A DNA stretch of 64,000 nt from Malurus cyaneus samueli (taxonomy: Eukaryota; Chordata; Aves; Passeriformes; Maluridae). The translations under genes and the position numbers were made by a program. The stretch lies in contig CM019218.1 in the NCBI GenBank assembly GCA_009741485.1, positions 27,321,274 to 27,385,273 of the forward strand, in the 5' to 3' direction. Under the pieces are notes generated by a model, which was not told where the DNA came from, searched no databases, and saw nothing but the letters and a program-made list of their open reading frames with translations. Shown in pieces: positions 34,151 to 48,296 of the stretch; the stretch's first letter is position 1; every line of letters starts with the position of its first letter.

Positions 34151-37100
34151 AATGGGTGTCTTGGAGATAGGAATAAACTCAGAAGAGCAGCAGATTTAGA
34201 TTTAAATCAGCTAACATAAACACTGAGTAAATTAAATTAGTATTGAACTGCTTCATTCCTAGAGTGCCTCCATGATATTTTTACTTATTTCCTATTTGGT
34301 AAACACCTGCAGCTGGATCACAGTATGCTCTCACATAACTCCAGCATCCAAAACATGTGCTACTAATAAAACATCTGTAGATGTATCCAATACGGGTCGC
34401 CTCTTCATGCCAGTGTAAGATGAATGGAGAAGTTTATGATGAAAGGTTTGTGGTCTGGCAGAGAAGGGAGAAGTCTGGATTAGCCACTGAATGCAAGATG
34501 TTTTCATTGTATGTTGCTGTGACTGAAACTGTGCTCCAGCTATTTATCATCGCTAATTTTCTTGGTGCAAGAGGTAAGCTGTACAAAGGGCAGGCACTTG
34601 GGTGAGTGATACAAGTATTTCCTCCTTTGATCCCATGCCTTTCATGGTGGATTTGATTCACCATATTACTATACCAAAACAGAAATACAGTGGCATGAGA
34701 CTGCTCAAATGCATGGAACTGGGGTTGCCCTGACACAGCAGCTGGTGCAGATGCATTGCTTTGAATACCCAATCTCCCACCTGCAAATCATCCGTATGCA
34801 CACGAAACCAATGTAGTTCAAAATCAAAGGATCCACACATCTACAAGGCAAAAGTATTTTATCACAGTTTACAACAAATGCACAGACTAAGAACAACCTG
34901 TTCTTCAGACATATCCTTTACTAGGTGTGTAAGTGTTGCTATCAGGTGTGTTAGATGAGTTCAATCTTCAGGGAGGAGAAGTCCACGGAAATGAGGATGA
35001 CAACAAAAGGTCCACAAACAGATAATGAATTACAAAAACTGAGTTTTATTTTCTTTGCTGCCAGATATGCCTTTTTATTTTCTTTTTTCCTTCTCTTTCC
35101 CACCCCTGCCCATCTTCATGTCATTTAAATGTTTAGTGTCATAGGTAACTTCTGCTGATAGAATCCTGGAGATAACAGTTATGCAAGAAAACATTCTTGT
35201 GTGTTTTTTCATTGTGGAAAACTAAGGCATCGTGTAAGCTATCCTTGCTAATGAAACCTGAAGACTATGTCAGGCTTCACTGAGCACACAAGGCTCCTCT
35301 TTGGGATCATTAACGACTCGTTTTCTCTTTTAACTTCTGTTGAAAGCATTAATCCATAAACACAGCTACCACTGAAAAAACAGAAGCTACTAAGTGAGTA
35401 ATAATGCACTTTTGCTACCTTAAAAAGCCTTTAAAGGATGGGTTGAATTTCACAACTCAGCAGCAAAAAGCTCATATACAAGGAAAGTAAGAAAGGTTAT
35501 TTTGAAAGTAACTTCAAAAACAATCAGGTGACAAAGACGCAATGCTTTCTTAGTTCTGCAAACACCTTTAAAACACCTACACTTTAAATTTTGCTTTGGG
35601 ATAAAGTTTATTTTCAGAGAACAAGAGAGCAAATATTTTTCAGTACAGAGCCTTGACGAGAAAATCCTTAAATGGAGCAGAATGAAACAGTCTCCAAATA
35701 GTGATAGTATCAATTTGTTCTGGCTTAATATGTCTTCTTCTTACATGAAAACTCTCCACTGAATTCAGCAGTGGATTATATGAACGGTAATTTGTACATT
35801 TGCAGGTTTTGTTTACACTTTCATTATACCTCTGCTGCATTCTCTGACGTCTTGATGCAGTTTTCAATCTTATAGCCACTTTAATCTGCTCCTGCACTCA
35901 GCATATCTGAATGAGTTTGTTGGCATAAGGGAATTTTGAAGATTATATTGCAACACATGAATCAACGAAAAATGAACTGCACTTGAGACATGATCAGTTT
36001 TAATTCATTGCAGAAAGTTACAGATACCTAAATGCATTTAATGTAATCTGATATCTTTATTCATACTTGAATTTATGAGCAATTCAGCAGAAGAATGACA
36101 AGTTTGTTTTTAAAATAGTAGTCTATATTGAATGCCATTTTAAAGTATCTCTGACATATTTACATCTAAGAAACAGAGAAAAGTAGGATCTTTGAACATA
36201 ATTTTCTATGTTCACAGGAAAAAAGCTAGAGAATACGATTTTTTCATTTCCTACAATATGATGTGTCATTATAAGGCAGGTCAGCTTGAAGATAAATGTT
36301 GAATAAATTCTCTGCATCTGGAGTCCACTAAACAGATTAGAAGCTTGCTAGATTGTTCATGTTGTATTTTAAGAAAGAAGTGAATAATACCAGTGTTCTG
36401 TAAGAGGCTACTTTGTACCTGCAGAACGAAGCTGTACTTCAATGCTGTCTGGCTGAAGGTTCAAAGCTCAGCATATTAAGAAAGAAGAGTCTACAACTGG
36501 TTTTATTTCTTAGGAACAGACCATAAACAACCCAGTGTGTGGTATTGTTACATGGTATTATTTTGCTGGCTATGCCTAATCTTAAATCCAAACCTGACTA
36601 GTGGTGTTATAACATGGCTTTGGATACCTTCACTGGGAAAAGTAAAGATTTGTCTGTAGAACTGGCCCATCAAAATGGGTAAGAGACACTAACTAAGGCT
36701 GAAATTTTGGCTTCTCATCTTCAAAACAGTTGATAGCAGCGTGTTTAAAATTTTCACTCAGATTATTTGATATTCTTTATTTTCTTTATGGAACTGAGAA
36801 AAGTCCACTGATTTTGGCAAAATGTGATAAATCTAGGTGAATGCCTGTAAGAAGACATTAAAATTCTTGTCTTTATATAAAGAAATTGATAGCGAGAAAA
36901 TGCAGACTAGTTCTTGATGTATGGTTTAGATGTCCTAATATTATGCTAGGTGAAAGTTTTCATAAAATATGATCTCAGCGTGTCCACAGATGGAATCCAG
37001 AGGCACAGAGAATCCATATGTAATGTAGAACTACATATAAACATTTAAATTATGTGCTTTGGTCATAACTTTGTATCTAAAAAACTCGATGGCGGTGGGG

Positions 37101-38592
37101 GGCTGTAATTAAAAAATTTTGAGGGCATACTTTTCTTAATGGTTTGCTAGCTTTGCTGTGTTTGTGTTTCGATTCCTCCTTGCACAATTACGTGATTATA
37201 AAAAGCGGAACCCATTTCTTAATCACATATTAGGGGCTCTTAAATTCTTTAATACTATATTTGCAGACATTTCTATTAGATAATTTTTTTCATTAGGAAG
37301 CCAAAGTGGCTGTCATTCATTTATCTTTATTTTGGCCTTTCAGGATGCAGAGGGTGAGGGTAAGGAGGCAGCGTAGAGTTCTGTCTCTAAGCAGCCCCGC
37401 AGTACTGCAAAGGAAAACCCTGCCAAAGTTTCATCAAGGCACAAAAAAGTACTCTTGGTACTTTCTCTCTTTTGGAAATGCTCCGTGTGAGGCTTACAAA
37501 ATGGAGACGTGGGATCAAATGTCATGCTTTTTTTCCCCTGAGCAAAGCATTTATTTCCACTGCACTTCCCTTAGATCTGTGGGCCTTACTTCAAATCTCA
37601 ATATTTGACATGCAGTCAGCTCCATAGTGTTGAGTAGGACCACCCTGATGTATTAAAATATTTAACAGTCTATTACCATCCTAAATTATTTTGTTTATTC
37701 TACTTAAGGAAGTCTTCTGGTATGTAAAAACTTCTAACAGCCAGGCATTTCAGATTAATCAGGGCATTTTCAGCCTGGACTTTGGTGAAAACTGTTAGTG
37801 TAATCCTAGAGTGTATGTAAAATCTATCAGTGCCATGACAATGGTTTTTTAGTATTTTATTACACTGGACTGATGTATTATATTAGCAAAGACAGAGATA
37901 CTGCTTATAATAATTTTTAATTACATTTTGCTGTTTGACTTTGCAATTTGAATTTGGATCTTCTGCTACAATACATTTATATAACATCTCAAGGTAAGTC
38001 TACAAATCAGATGCCAATCCCCAAAAAATCTTTCTCATGCAGTTGCAACTATCAATTGCTGATGAACACCCAGATTTACTCTAAAGCACTTTTTGTGAAT
38101 ATTTTTCAATTTGGAAAGAAAGCTAACAACTGTTCTAAAAATGAAGGATTACATTGTGATACACGCCCAAAGTTGTTTATTAATGTTTGCTGAAATTTGT
38201 CACATGAAGGGATTAGTGTAATGTACAGCATATTATTGAGGCAATCTTGTATTTCTGTCAGATATGTGTATTTGTATGTGCAGCTTGTTCAGAAGATGTA
38301 TTTTTATGTGCCTGAGAGTAAGAGATGTTGAGCATCTGTAGCTGCCACTGAATTCAACCAACAAAGTCTGCACAGCACAAAGTGATACAGTAGTGATGTT
38401 GATGACCACTTTAAACTCTGTTCAGATTATATATAGAAAGAATATAGAGCACTATGGATTTTGTTTATAGCAAGACATTTCAATTTTCATCTTCCTGAAA
38501 ATAAAGTCAGTGTAAAAGAAAAAGCTGCAAAACCTTTTATATATATTGTGCTGTTTATCTTCTTATCTTTGGGAAGATTAAAATGCTCTTGG

Positions 38593-38642
38593 ATTATTGT
38601 AGACGGTGATTACAGACCTGTATTATTGTAGATGGTGATTAC
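38593..38642 (+). repeat. Short tandem duplication, period 29
   Basis: ATTATTGTAGACGGTGATTAC (38593-38613) recurs with one change at 38622-38642, separated by eight bases. A small local duplication. Confidence 0.8.
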
Positions 38643-41232
38643 TTAATTTGGGAAATTAGTCCTCTGGTTTGGTTATGAGATAGCAGCAGCAGATTGTGAA
38701 GACTGAGATCAAACAAGTTTTGGTCAGTAGAGAATAGGGCAGCTGCAAATTCCTGAATATTGACACTGGTCGTGAAAACTGGCATCACCTTTCAGCCAAA
38801 TTGCTGAGACTGCCATCAAAGCTGGAGAGGAAGTTTTAGACTATCAAAGGTAATTTAGCTTGTGGCAGACATGTTTTTTAAGAAATATGCAGATTTAGAA
38901 GGTACTATTTCAAACTCGTTCTCCATGCCAAGAAAGGGGAAAGGTAAAGCTGATGCAGGTGTCATTTGCTGACTAAAAGTCACTTATTTCATGCCCAAGT
39001 CTTCTGTTGGACATCAGCAGAACACTGGAGGAACATTTTTTCACAATAAAGTGCTCATAGTAAGGCAAACCTTTTGATGTCCAAAAAATATTGATGGGTT
39101 TTGGACAAAAGCTGAGGCAAACCAAGTAGTTTCTATAAAATACACTGAGTGTAATGATGGTGTAAAAAAAATGATGGTGCAGAGAAATTCAGACTTCCAT
39201 GTAGTTTTCCAATACTCTCTACTGTTCACTAATATTAGCAGAGATAAATTTAGAGGACTCTTACTAATATCAAGGTGATACATGCCTTATAGCTGAAGTG
39301 TAATTATAAGGTTTGCTCAAATATTTATGTTAAAATCAAGCAAACAACACATTTCTGCCAGCATTACCTACCACTTTAATGCTTAGAACTTTTGGCTTTT
39401 TGTGTAAAAATCTGATTCTCCATAATAATTATACAGTATCACCACAGTTGTTAGAGCACAGGTATCTAACCTTTGCACTCAGTGGAACAATGTTCTCTTT
39501 AAGTCATCAAAGCTGCTGCATTTAAAGCATTGAAGCATCTGCGTATTGATTAGAATATACCTTAATCAATATTGCTCTCTGCTTATATACCCACTGGAAG
39601 TACTTTCTACCATGCCATTTTCACACTGTTTTTTCTTGTTATGGATTTTTCCCTGGTTAGATTTGTATTTACAAATATTGTTTTTGCTGCATCTGTTGAG
39701 AACTTTCATCCCTCTAAATGTTTTTTATCTCACTTTCTGCCAACATTTTACCAGAAAACTTAGTGATGATGACATCAATTAACAATGCTCGATTTTACTG
39801 AGTAGCTTCATTTATTTCAATTGAGAATACTTAGCTGTTGTGGTTTTCAACAGATATTTTGTCTCTGCTCCTGCACACTCACTCCTGCACAGAGATCAGT
39901 TGAGTGAAAAAACCTCTGTATCTTCAGCACAGAACAATCTGTTATGCAAGATTGCTATGCCAATCCTTCTATAACTTGGAAAGACAGCACACATGGCCCT
40001 TTTTTATCCTTAATCACTGAATGCCAGCAAGCTGAGAAAACCTTGTCATCTACACAAGATCTTGGAGGAATATTTATGCCTGGTATATCCTGGCCTGATC
40101 GTTCCTCAGAGAGAACTATTCCTGCCCATTCAGTTTTCCTAAGACAAATGCAATGAGCATTTAAAATTATTAGTCTATTTTATAGTTGCTCTGTGAAATG
40201 CAAAAAAGTAATTTCTCACAGTTTGTCTTCTAATTCTTTTAAGACTAATAAAAATGTAGTGACATTAGCATAATATAAACAATGCATTGTAAGCAACTGG
40301 AAAATAGCTAAGATACACAAATGATCACTAAAGTTTCTTTTTCTAGTTTGCATGATTATATTAAAATATTTTAGTTGTGTTACTAGTGTTCAGAAGTATG
40401 GATTAATGAGACTTCAGTTTGGTGGTTTACTAAGCTGGGCAAGATAAAATAGGTTTCTGTTGATCAGAATAGGAATCCTAATCTATGTGAAATACACTTA
40501 ATTAAATGAGCTGATGTGACAAGAATTGACCAAGCTCTTCCAGCTCACTCTGTCTGAAAGTGAACTGTAGCAGTTATTGCTCTTTTCTGCTGCAAACTTT
40601 TCTTGATTTTAAATGAATAAACCTCTCCAGTATATAATTCGTCGACTATATCATACATAATTGTCTGATTCTATGGGAACTTTCTTTTTAATGCTTGATT
40701 CTTACTGATTCTTTATCCTATGCAACTACTACATATTAGCATGACATTGAAAATATTAATTATTTAGAAGATTTGCATGCTTTATAAAATATTGGAAAGG
40801 GAACTGCAGTTTCACAATTTTTCTACATGAGCCACGGGATATCAAATTATTTAAATTTTTGTAGGTTGCCTTATGAATTGAATTTCAGCAATATATTCTT
40901 CTCCATAACCAAACAATGAATTCCATAAAAGAAGTTGAAGCGAGGCATAATTCCATACCCTTGGCATCTGATACAGTTTGCTAACAGTGCACCAGCACTG
41001 AAGTGATGTATTTCTCCTGAAAATCCAGTGCAGACCAACAAGAATTGAAGGCACTCATACGTTTTGTCAGGGAGCAAGTCTTTTATGAGTACAGCTTGAG
41101 AACAGCTGTGTCTTTTCCAATATATGGCCAAAAGACAAAATGCAACATGAGATTTTTATACATTCTAAGGCCCATCTGCCACGAAAACCCACTTATCTTT
41201 GTGGCTGCAAGTTTGTTATCGATCCAAAATGG

Positions 41233-41327
41233 TAAGAAAAAAAGGGGAGAAAAAAGAGAGAAAAAAAGAGAAAGAAGAAACAGCACAAGAAAAAAGGCAA
41301 CAAAGGGGGAAAATGCAGGGGAGAAAA
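41233..41327 (+). repeat. Purine-rich (GA) tract
   Basis: About 95 bases almost wholly A and G, with GAAAAAAAGGGGAG-type words. The Phe/Leu-rich minus frames and Lys/Arg/Glu-rich plus frame across it are composition artefacts. Confidence 0.8.
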
Positions 41328-44300
41328 GAACCATAAATCCATTCTTTTGTTGTTCTTCCAGCTGCATCTGTGAGCAATTGTCACAGTTACTAGTCAAACT
41401 GTATTTGACTTGTTGCCAACATGAATTTTCCGAAACCTAAATGTAAACAAACTCTGCAAATGCTTTCTCATTTGCCAAGCCAATAATTATTTACTTTGTT
41501 TGGGCCTAGAATTACTGTCAGTTCAGCTTTGCAGCCTGTAATGTGTTTGCTAATGAAACCATGAGGTCTAAAGCTACGCATTAACCTTGTCACCCTTCAA
41601 TTTTGAGCTCAATAAAGTTGCACCATGGTTTTGTAAACCAGGGTTGAGGGATAGGCAAATGATTAATTATATTTTCTATTTTCCTTTATCTAAGTAAATT
41701 GTTCATCTTTAAATCTGCCTTGCATTTAAGGTTAACTCGCTGAATACGAAGCATTGGTAAGATGTATCATTTGCAATGGTTATAATTACCATTTGTACTA
41801 CATATCTGAAAGCTGGCAAACATGCATGACCATGCCTTGTTAAGTCATGAAATCATTTCACAGTGGTAACTCAGAGATGATAAAAGTAGAACAAGTTGAT
41901 GGCAGGCATTCAGCAGGGAGAACAATAGGAATATTTCAGTTGAGGGTTTAGGTTCTACATTTCATCTTGGGCCTGAAGGTTGTACATGTATTATGTCTGC
42001 TTGCTAGGTTTTCAGGATTTAGGATTATGAGTTCTTGAATTCTGGAATGGGATATGTAATATAACAGATAAGTATACCTTATCATTTTACTAGATGTCAC
42101 ACTAAATGCATTACTTTTACTTAAATTAGTATGACTGCTAATTTTTACTCTAAAACACTGTCGTTTTGTTGAGCCTTGTTAAAAGTTAAATTCTCAAACT
42201 GATTTGAGAAGAAACAGTCCTGCTACCCCATATAAACAGACCAGTGGAACAGGACACATTCATGCAGCATACGATGTGCGCTGGGATTTTATCCTTGTGA
42301 ATTGTGATTTAAACATTTTTCCATATGGTGTCCTTCTAGTGGTGTCCAGTGCCAGGTTAAGGCCACTTGATGTATTGCATACTTGTAAACTCTAACGTAC
42401 AATGTTTTTAACAGCTTTGATATACTCTGACATCAGCCAAAGTTTAGCATGTCCCTGTAATCTTTCTTGGGTCTCTTCTCCTAGACAGAGCTGCATTTTT
42501 CCCTGAAGAAGTAATAGAATCCTAAGAAATTAGTGCTGAAGTCCACCAGTTTTATTTCTTTTGCACAGGTGATGCTAACAAAATCATTTAGCCCCTCAAG
42601 TGTCATTTTATCAAGTAACGTAGTTGTTTAGTTGAAATCAGAATTTTTTAATAGAAACCTCCTTCCGCTGCCAAGTATTTATATGCCATACAAGATTAAG
42701 TGCTATTAATAAAGCCTTGCACATAATTTCTGTTTCAAAATGAGATTTCAACCTCTGCTCAGACTCATTACACTGACAAGTAAAATAATGTGTTAGTAGA
42801 ATATTATCTGGTATTTCTTAGGTTATTTTTCCATAGAATAAAGTATTTGAATAAATGTGGCCTCAAAATGCTTAGTGTATCATGTGACTAAAAGCGTGTG
42901 GCAAGTCAGAACTTGAAATTAATTCCAAAAGTATTCCGACAGCTAAAAGCCCAGTTTTGTGCTAATGGTTATCTGCAGATGTTTAGGGCCAGTTTATTTT
43001 GAGGAATTCTCACACAGAATCTCATAGAGAGAAACCCACTTGGCCTTCTCATTTGGTGTGGATATTTAGAGCATATCAACGATTAGAGAAAGATTCTTGA
43101 TCACTTAGTCCTCAGCTGCCAGAATACTTCCTTGTAATAGTATGTTTAATGAAAACCTGAAAATATTTGTATCCAAAAGAATAGACTAATATTCTAGAAG
43201 GCTTCAGTTGGATAGAACCAGAAATCTGATTATCTGTTTCTAGCTCCACTGGATGTGGAAATAACATCAAAAACTAATACGAAAACAATTGTTAAACTTC
43301 TTGAAAAATGTTGACTTGTTTTAAGTCCTAGTGGTTTCTGTCTTGGAATTCAGAACTTTATATAGACAAATATCGCTCAGTCTTGTTATGTGTGGAAGAA
43401 AAATTTTATGTACAATCCTTTTTTTTTAACTGATTAACCAAATAAGGAAATTGTGTTTTGAAGATTTGATTGAAAAGAAAGTATTGAGATGATAGCACAT
43501 ATATGATTAGAAAGTGGGGGGGGGTGTGTAATTTTTTTTAAATCATAGAGTCCTGTCTCATGCTTTTACTGTTTCATTTCATGGGTTTCTTCTGAAGATG
43601 TTTTTGGCTTGTAAGCTGAAGTTTTACACTTGAGTCATACAAAAAAATCCTCCTCTGCAATACAAGTGTACACAAATCACTGGCAGAGTCTAAATTGTGG
43701 ATAATTGGATTGAGCTATGAGCTTAAAGATGAAGGGGACAAAAGCCTGTCCCAAAGCTGCATTTGATAGTCTTAGAGCCTTATCTGGGGATGTTTTACAC
43801 CAGGCTTGAAGACTGCATTTGTTCATAGTGATTTGTACAATCTATAATGACATTTTATTTGAGCTGGAGTCACACAGACAAACCATAACATGTATTTAGC
43901 TCTTTCTTTTTTGGTTTTGATGAGATATCACAGCAAAACCCTCTGTAGCAGATTGCTGAGAAACGTGGATTTAAAATGTTGAGATGAATATTGTAATGGA
44001 TGATGACAAGATACTGCAACGAGCTGCAATGTTAATATTTTATTAGAGGTAGCTCACAGAAAACATGTGTTTTACAGGCTACTATAAGCAACACTTTGAA
44101 CTTGTTTCTGACATAGGAAAAATATTCTTTTAGTTTAGCAGGTATATTTTACTGAATAAATTAGTAACCTTCTTTAGGGGATTTGCTTATTTTTCAAAGC
44201 CCCGTTTTTTGCAATAAATGTTCCTGGAAAGTAAAGACTGGTCTGATTACCTGTAGTTATAATTTTAAAAGGAGTGACATTGGAGATTGAGATATTCCTG

Positions 44301-45207
44301 TTTATAAATTACTGCACTTCACTGACACAGTACAGAAAGTATCATGGAAAGAATTTCTCCATGTGAATATTCTCATGCTTACATGCCTCTGGCTTTTTCC
44401 TTCTCCACAATATTTCTGTCAGTTATTACTAAGCTAATTAGTTGATCAAGGTAACTTATACAAATAATATATCTTCATGATAATATAAAGTTGTTCTCAC
44501 TAAAATCAGTAGTACAAAATCCCATGAGGCAAATTTAAATCCTGTGTCTCTTAGATACAGTGTATATATAGGTCAACAGATTGTAATATTTGCACATTTT
44601 GTCCTATTCCATCTAAAAATGTTTAAGATTTTTCATGCAAAATATTTTTGGAGGAAGTCAGAGCAGATGCCATGATTCATAAGAAGTTCTCAGTAGCACA
44701 TATATTTCCTCATACTAATGCAGATTTTATTGCCATTTTAACAGATGATAAAATATATACCTTACAATGGTTTAATTTATTATTGAATAAAAATATACAT
44801 TTTTGAAAGGTTATTTTAAAGGAATCCAGGATTTGAATTGCATAAAATGACACTGATTTCTGAGTACCTATGGTTCAGAGCTCACAAATATCTTAAATTA
44901 GTAATCTCATAGTGCAAAATTTTCAGCTGCCATCATTAAGACTAACCAATGGTTCCTTATGCCAAATCAGAAATTACACAAATGTGGACTGTTTTTCATG
45001 TGACAGCAGCTTTATATGACAGGAGAAATGTGAAACCAATTAATTTTACCCTCCAGATGGATTTTTGTAGATTACTTTTTAACTGATCAAACCCCACATT
45101 ACAAATCCAAATGGAAATGCCTATCTGTCTTGAATGGAACATCAAAGTGCTTTTATTATTGTTCCAACTGTTAATTGTAATTAATCATATTGAGGAAAGT
45201 GAAAACC

Positions 45208-45320
45208 TAGGCAAGGTCAGGGTCCCACCATGTCAAGAACTGTGCAAAATATACAGAAATAACTCCTCTCTAAGGAGTTTACAGACTAGGAAGATGATGC
45301 TGACAAGCAGGAATAAAGGA
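45208..45320 (+). mobile_element. Ancient amniote SINE fragment (MIR/CORE-SINE-like)
   Basis: The order of words matches an old amniote SINE I know from turtles, crocodilians and birds: CTAGGCAAGGTCAGGGTCCC, ACCATGTCAAGAACTGTGCA, then ATACAGAAATAACTCCTCTC, AAGGAGTTTACAGACTAGGA and a GACAAGCAGG end. The consensus words are of the type ACCCCATTGTGCTAGGCGCT, GTACAAACACA, AGAGCTTACAATCTAA. Divergence is high, as expected for its age. The overlapping 94-codon frame (45111-45395) is not a gene. Confidence 0.55.
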
Positions 45321-47045
45321 AGTAATGCTATTCACATGATAATGATCTGCAGTATGTACTCTCAAGTGATTGATATGGAGTATCTCAGCAGCTGAGATAC
45401 TTTTCAGGATTTGGTTTTCTGACATCATTGTGATATGAAGCCTGATAATATCAGGAAGCTCTAGTTAAACAGGCAAAATTCACTAGTTAGTTTTGAGAAT
45501 TCTGCCTTTTGCAACTGCCCTGTGTCCTAAAAAGAACTGTGAGGTAAGAGTAGAAATGTGCTCTGTTATTTTTAGGCCTAAAATGACCACAAGCCTATTC
45601 TTGTATTGTGTCTTCTCTCTGAAATTCAGAAATCTGTATTAGAAGTCAATATTGGTTTTTACCCGTTTTATCAGTCTTACTTTTGCTAATTTGCAAGTTG
45701 ATACATTTATGTACTTGTATAATGTCATATAACAGTAATTTGTATCACTTTCTCAATAGCAAACACAGATTATTGAAAGATGATGTTTTCTCTTTCTTTG
45801 CCAAACTGTATATTTATATTAAACTAAAACTGTGTCTGCATATTGAATGTAATTGTGGTTTAAATTATATGTGATTGAGAATGTGATCAGAATGAAACAG
45901 AATTTTTGACTACTAATCCTTCCCTGTATTTTAAATATCAGAGTCAACAATGAAATGGAGTTCTTTCTTACTTGCATAGAGTAGAACTTTTCCATTTATG
46001 ACCTTATCTGACAGGACTGTCAACAGACTACAGACATTATTCTCAGAGGAACCTTGTCCTGCCAATAACACAAAAATTGCTGGATCAGAGTGTTCATTTG
46101 GAAGGTTATGAAATATATTCTGATTTCCTAGAAAATTCAGACATGGAGAAAAATGCACAGTGGGACATTTCCAATATTTTGAATCAAGAAATTGTATTGT
46201 GTCTTTGAATGGGAATAGTACTCTACTTAAAGATTTTGATTGGCCTTTACCTATTTTACAACTGAAGTATATTCTGCTAAAAATAAGTTTTAATAAAAAT
46301 GCAAGCAAGGCACAGCAACCCAGTAGCAATTTAGACATATATTTAAATAGCCAAGAATCATCATCAGAGGTGTTACAGAAATAGGCTTTTATTGATGTCA
46401 GAATCTCAAAAGTCCAGAGATTTGGATAACTGTGATTCAGCTTGTTAAAATCAGGGTTGTTTGGAAAACTTTTTCCATTACTTCATGTTATAAGAACATT
46501 CTTATGAATCCCTGGTTTGAATGTTGAATGCTCTGAGATGTGACATTGTTTATGATAATGTCAATAGTAAAACTAAGCGGAATTTTACAGCATTACACTA
46601 ATGGTGCAGGGAATCCTCAAAACCTTCAAGGAAAATTGTTTTTTATTGCAGTTATGACAGGTTAAAGATATAAGAAAATACAGTGGTATGTCAGATGGGT
46701 TGAAACTTTCCCTACACTGTGATTTCTAGGTGAAATTTCCCTCTGTACATGGGTATTACGTTTGGAAATTATGAAGCTGATTGCTCATTATTCTGGACTG
46801 TGCAGTCCCTGATAGGGTTCGGAAGTGTGGAAGAGCATTTCTCTTTCCCCTAACTACTTGGTCTGATGGAAACCAGCAAACAGAACAGACAAACCACATA
46901 GCATTGTGATGCATAACTGCAGTGGGTATAAATGATATTCTCAAAAGTCTGCTTTACTTTAAACTGTAGCTGGCAAAATGATCTTGCCTTTATTTGGAGC
47001 CACAAAAAACCCCTCTGGGTGCATCACCTTTGAGAAGTGGGGGCA
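45321..47045. other. AT-rich sequence without recognised genes
   Basis: Contains a 135-codon minus-strand open frame (45931-46338) with a hydrophobic start, which I do not recognise and which is near the length expected by chance. Nothing else stands out. Confidence 0.5.
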
Positions 47046-47689
47046 TGCTGGTTTGGGCTGGAATAAAGCTAAGTTTAATTAAAAATAAGTTCAGTTTAAT
47101 TTTTTAAGTTTAGTAAATTAGTTCAAATTTTATTTGTAATAGATCATTTGGTGCAGTGCTTGGGGTTTGTGACCAAACAGTGTTGATAAGATGGGGCTGT
47201 TTTAGCTGTTGTTGAACAGCACTTGCACAGAACCAAGGTTTTTTGTGTTTCTCATACCTCCCTGCCAGTGAGTTGGCTGGGGGTGTACAAGATTTTGGGA
47301 GGGGACAAGCCAGGACAGCTGACCCCCAGTGACCGAAAGGATATTCCGTACTTTATGACATGATGCACAACAATAGAATTTGGCAGAAACAAGGAATAAT
47401 ATTTGAAGTGGTGTTGTTTGTCTTTTAAAGTAGTGATTACATTTGCTGGAGCTCTGCTTTCCTGGGAATGGCTGAACACGTGCCTGGACATGGGAAGCAG
47501 TGAATCAATTCCTGGTTTGGCTTTGCTTGCATGCATGGCTTTTGCCTTTCCTAGGAGGCTCTCGTTATCTCAATCCATGACTTTTCTCTCTTTTGCCCTT
47601 CCATGTCTCTCTCCCATCACTCTTGGGAAGAGTGAGTAAGCGGCTGTGTGGTCCTTAGCTGCCTTCTGGGGTTAACCCACAAGAGGACA
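47046..47689 (+). mobile_element. Solo LTR of a bird endogenous retrovirus
   Basis: Follows a common bird LTR consensus nearly end to end: TGCTGGTTTGGGCTGGAATA at the start, CAGTGTTGATAAGATGGGGC, GCACTTGCACAGAACCAAGG, CCAGTGAGTTGGCTGGGGGT, GGACAGCTGACCCCCAGTGA, AAGGATATTCCGTACTTTAT, GGGAATGGCTGAACACGTGC, CTCTCGTTATCTCAATCCAT and a final CTGGGGTTAACCCACAAGAG. The length, about 640 bp, is that of a near-complete LTR. No gag, pol or env sequence is seen on either side, so it is probably a solo LTR left by recombination. The exact edges and target-site duplication are unclear. Class (ERVL- or ERVK-like) is not determined. Confidence 0.82.
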
Positions 47690-48296
47690 TGTCTGATGTC
47701 ATCTGTCCCAGCGCAACCCATTCCAAAACAGCCAACAGGAGACACCTCCACCCAAAGTGTTTCTTGGGCCTTGCTGATTCTTACTGCTTGTAGAGTCTGG
47801 GCTGTCTCGTGGCTTATAATGGGGAAAACACCGTTGTAAATCATTATCATTCACCTCACTGCGCTTGTAAAATGCAGTGGCATTCAGCCACAACTCTGCT
47901 GGATTGGAAATACATACTGGTTCAGCTGTGCCTATTCTGCCTGAATCTGCTCCGGTATCATAGCTGCAGACAGCTCAGCTCATACAGTCTAAGCCGTGTC
48001 TGACATCCTATTTGAAGAAAGTAAGACCTATACCATAAAATGACATATAATACTTCTGTACTTGCCAAGTTCCCTACATGGAATTCATCCCATGTTTTAC
48101 TGGAAAGGTTTTATAAGGAAACAGAGAAATGTTCGTAGAGAAATGGCTTCAGGAACTTAGTATATTTGAACATGATATGTGAAAATTAATTTTTTTTCAA
48201 AAATGATCCATTTACTTGTGGGTGCTAGTGGATGTACATTTTTACGTGTACACTGTAAACCAACACAATTTTCCTGATCTTAAAAAGAAAGGGGAA
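47690..48296. other. Sequence between LTR and CR1, nothing recognised
   Basis: About 600 bases, slightly GC-richer near the LTR (to about 48010) and AT-rich after. It does not look like a retroviral leader with a primer-binding site. Overlapping short frames on both strands are unrecognised. Confidence 0.45.

Larger units (their letters stand above)
30924..45207. other. AT-rich gene-poor stretch
   Basis: About 14 kb without a recognised gene. Notable pieces: a GC-rich patch (33985-34150), an 85-codon basic minus-strand frame (35640-35897) of unknown meaning, a short imperfect duplication (38593-38642), and a purine tract (41233-41327). A strong acceptor-like CTTTATTTTGGCCTTTCAG lies at about 37325-37343 with no convincing exon behind it. 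Confidence 0.5.

Noticed and set aside
41045..41440. 131-codon plus frame and facing Phe/Leu-rich minus frames
   Set aside because: All depend on the purine tract at 41233-41327.
45931..46338. 135-codon minus-strand frame with a hydrophobic start
   Set aside because: Looks superficially like a signal-anchor protein, but it has no splice context or known similarity and its length is within chance expectation.
47403..47893. Several frames around the LTR end
   Set aside because: They fall in the solo LTR or its flank and do not match viral proteins.
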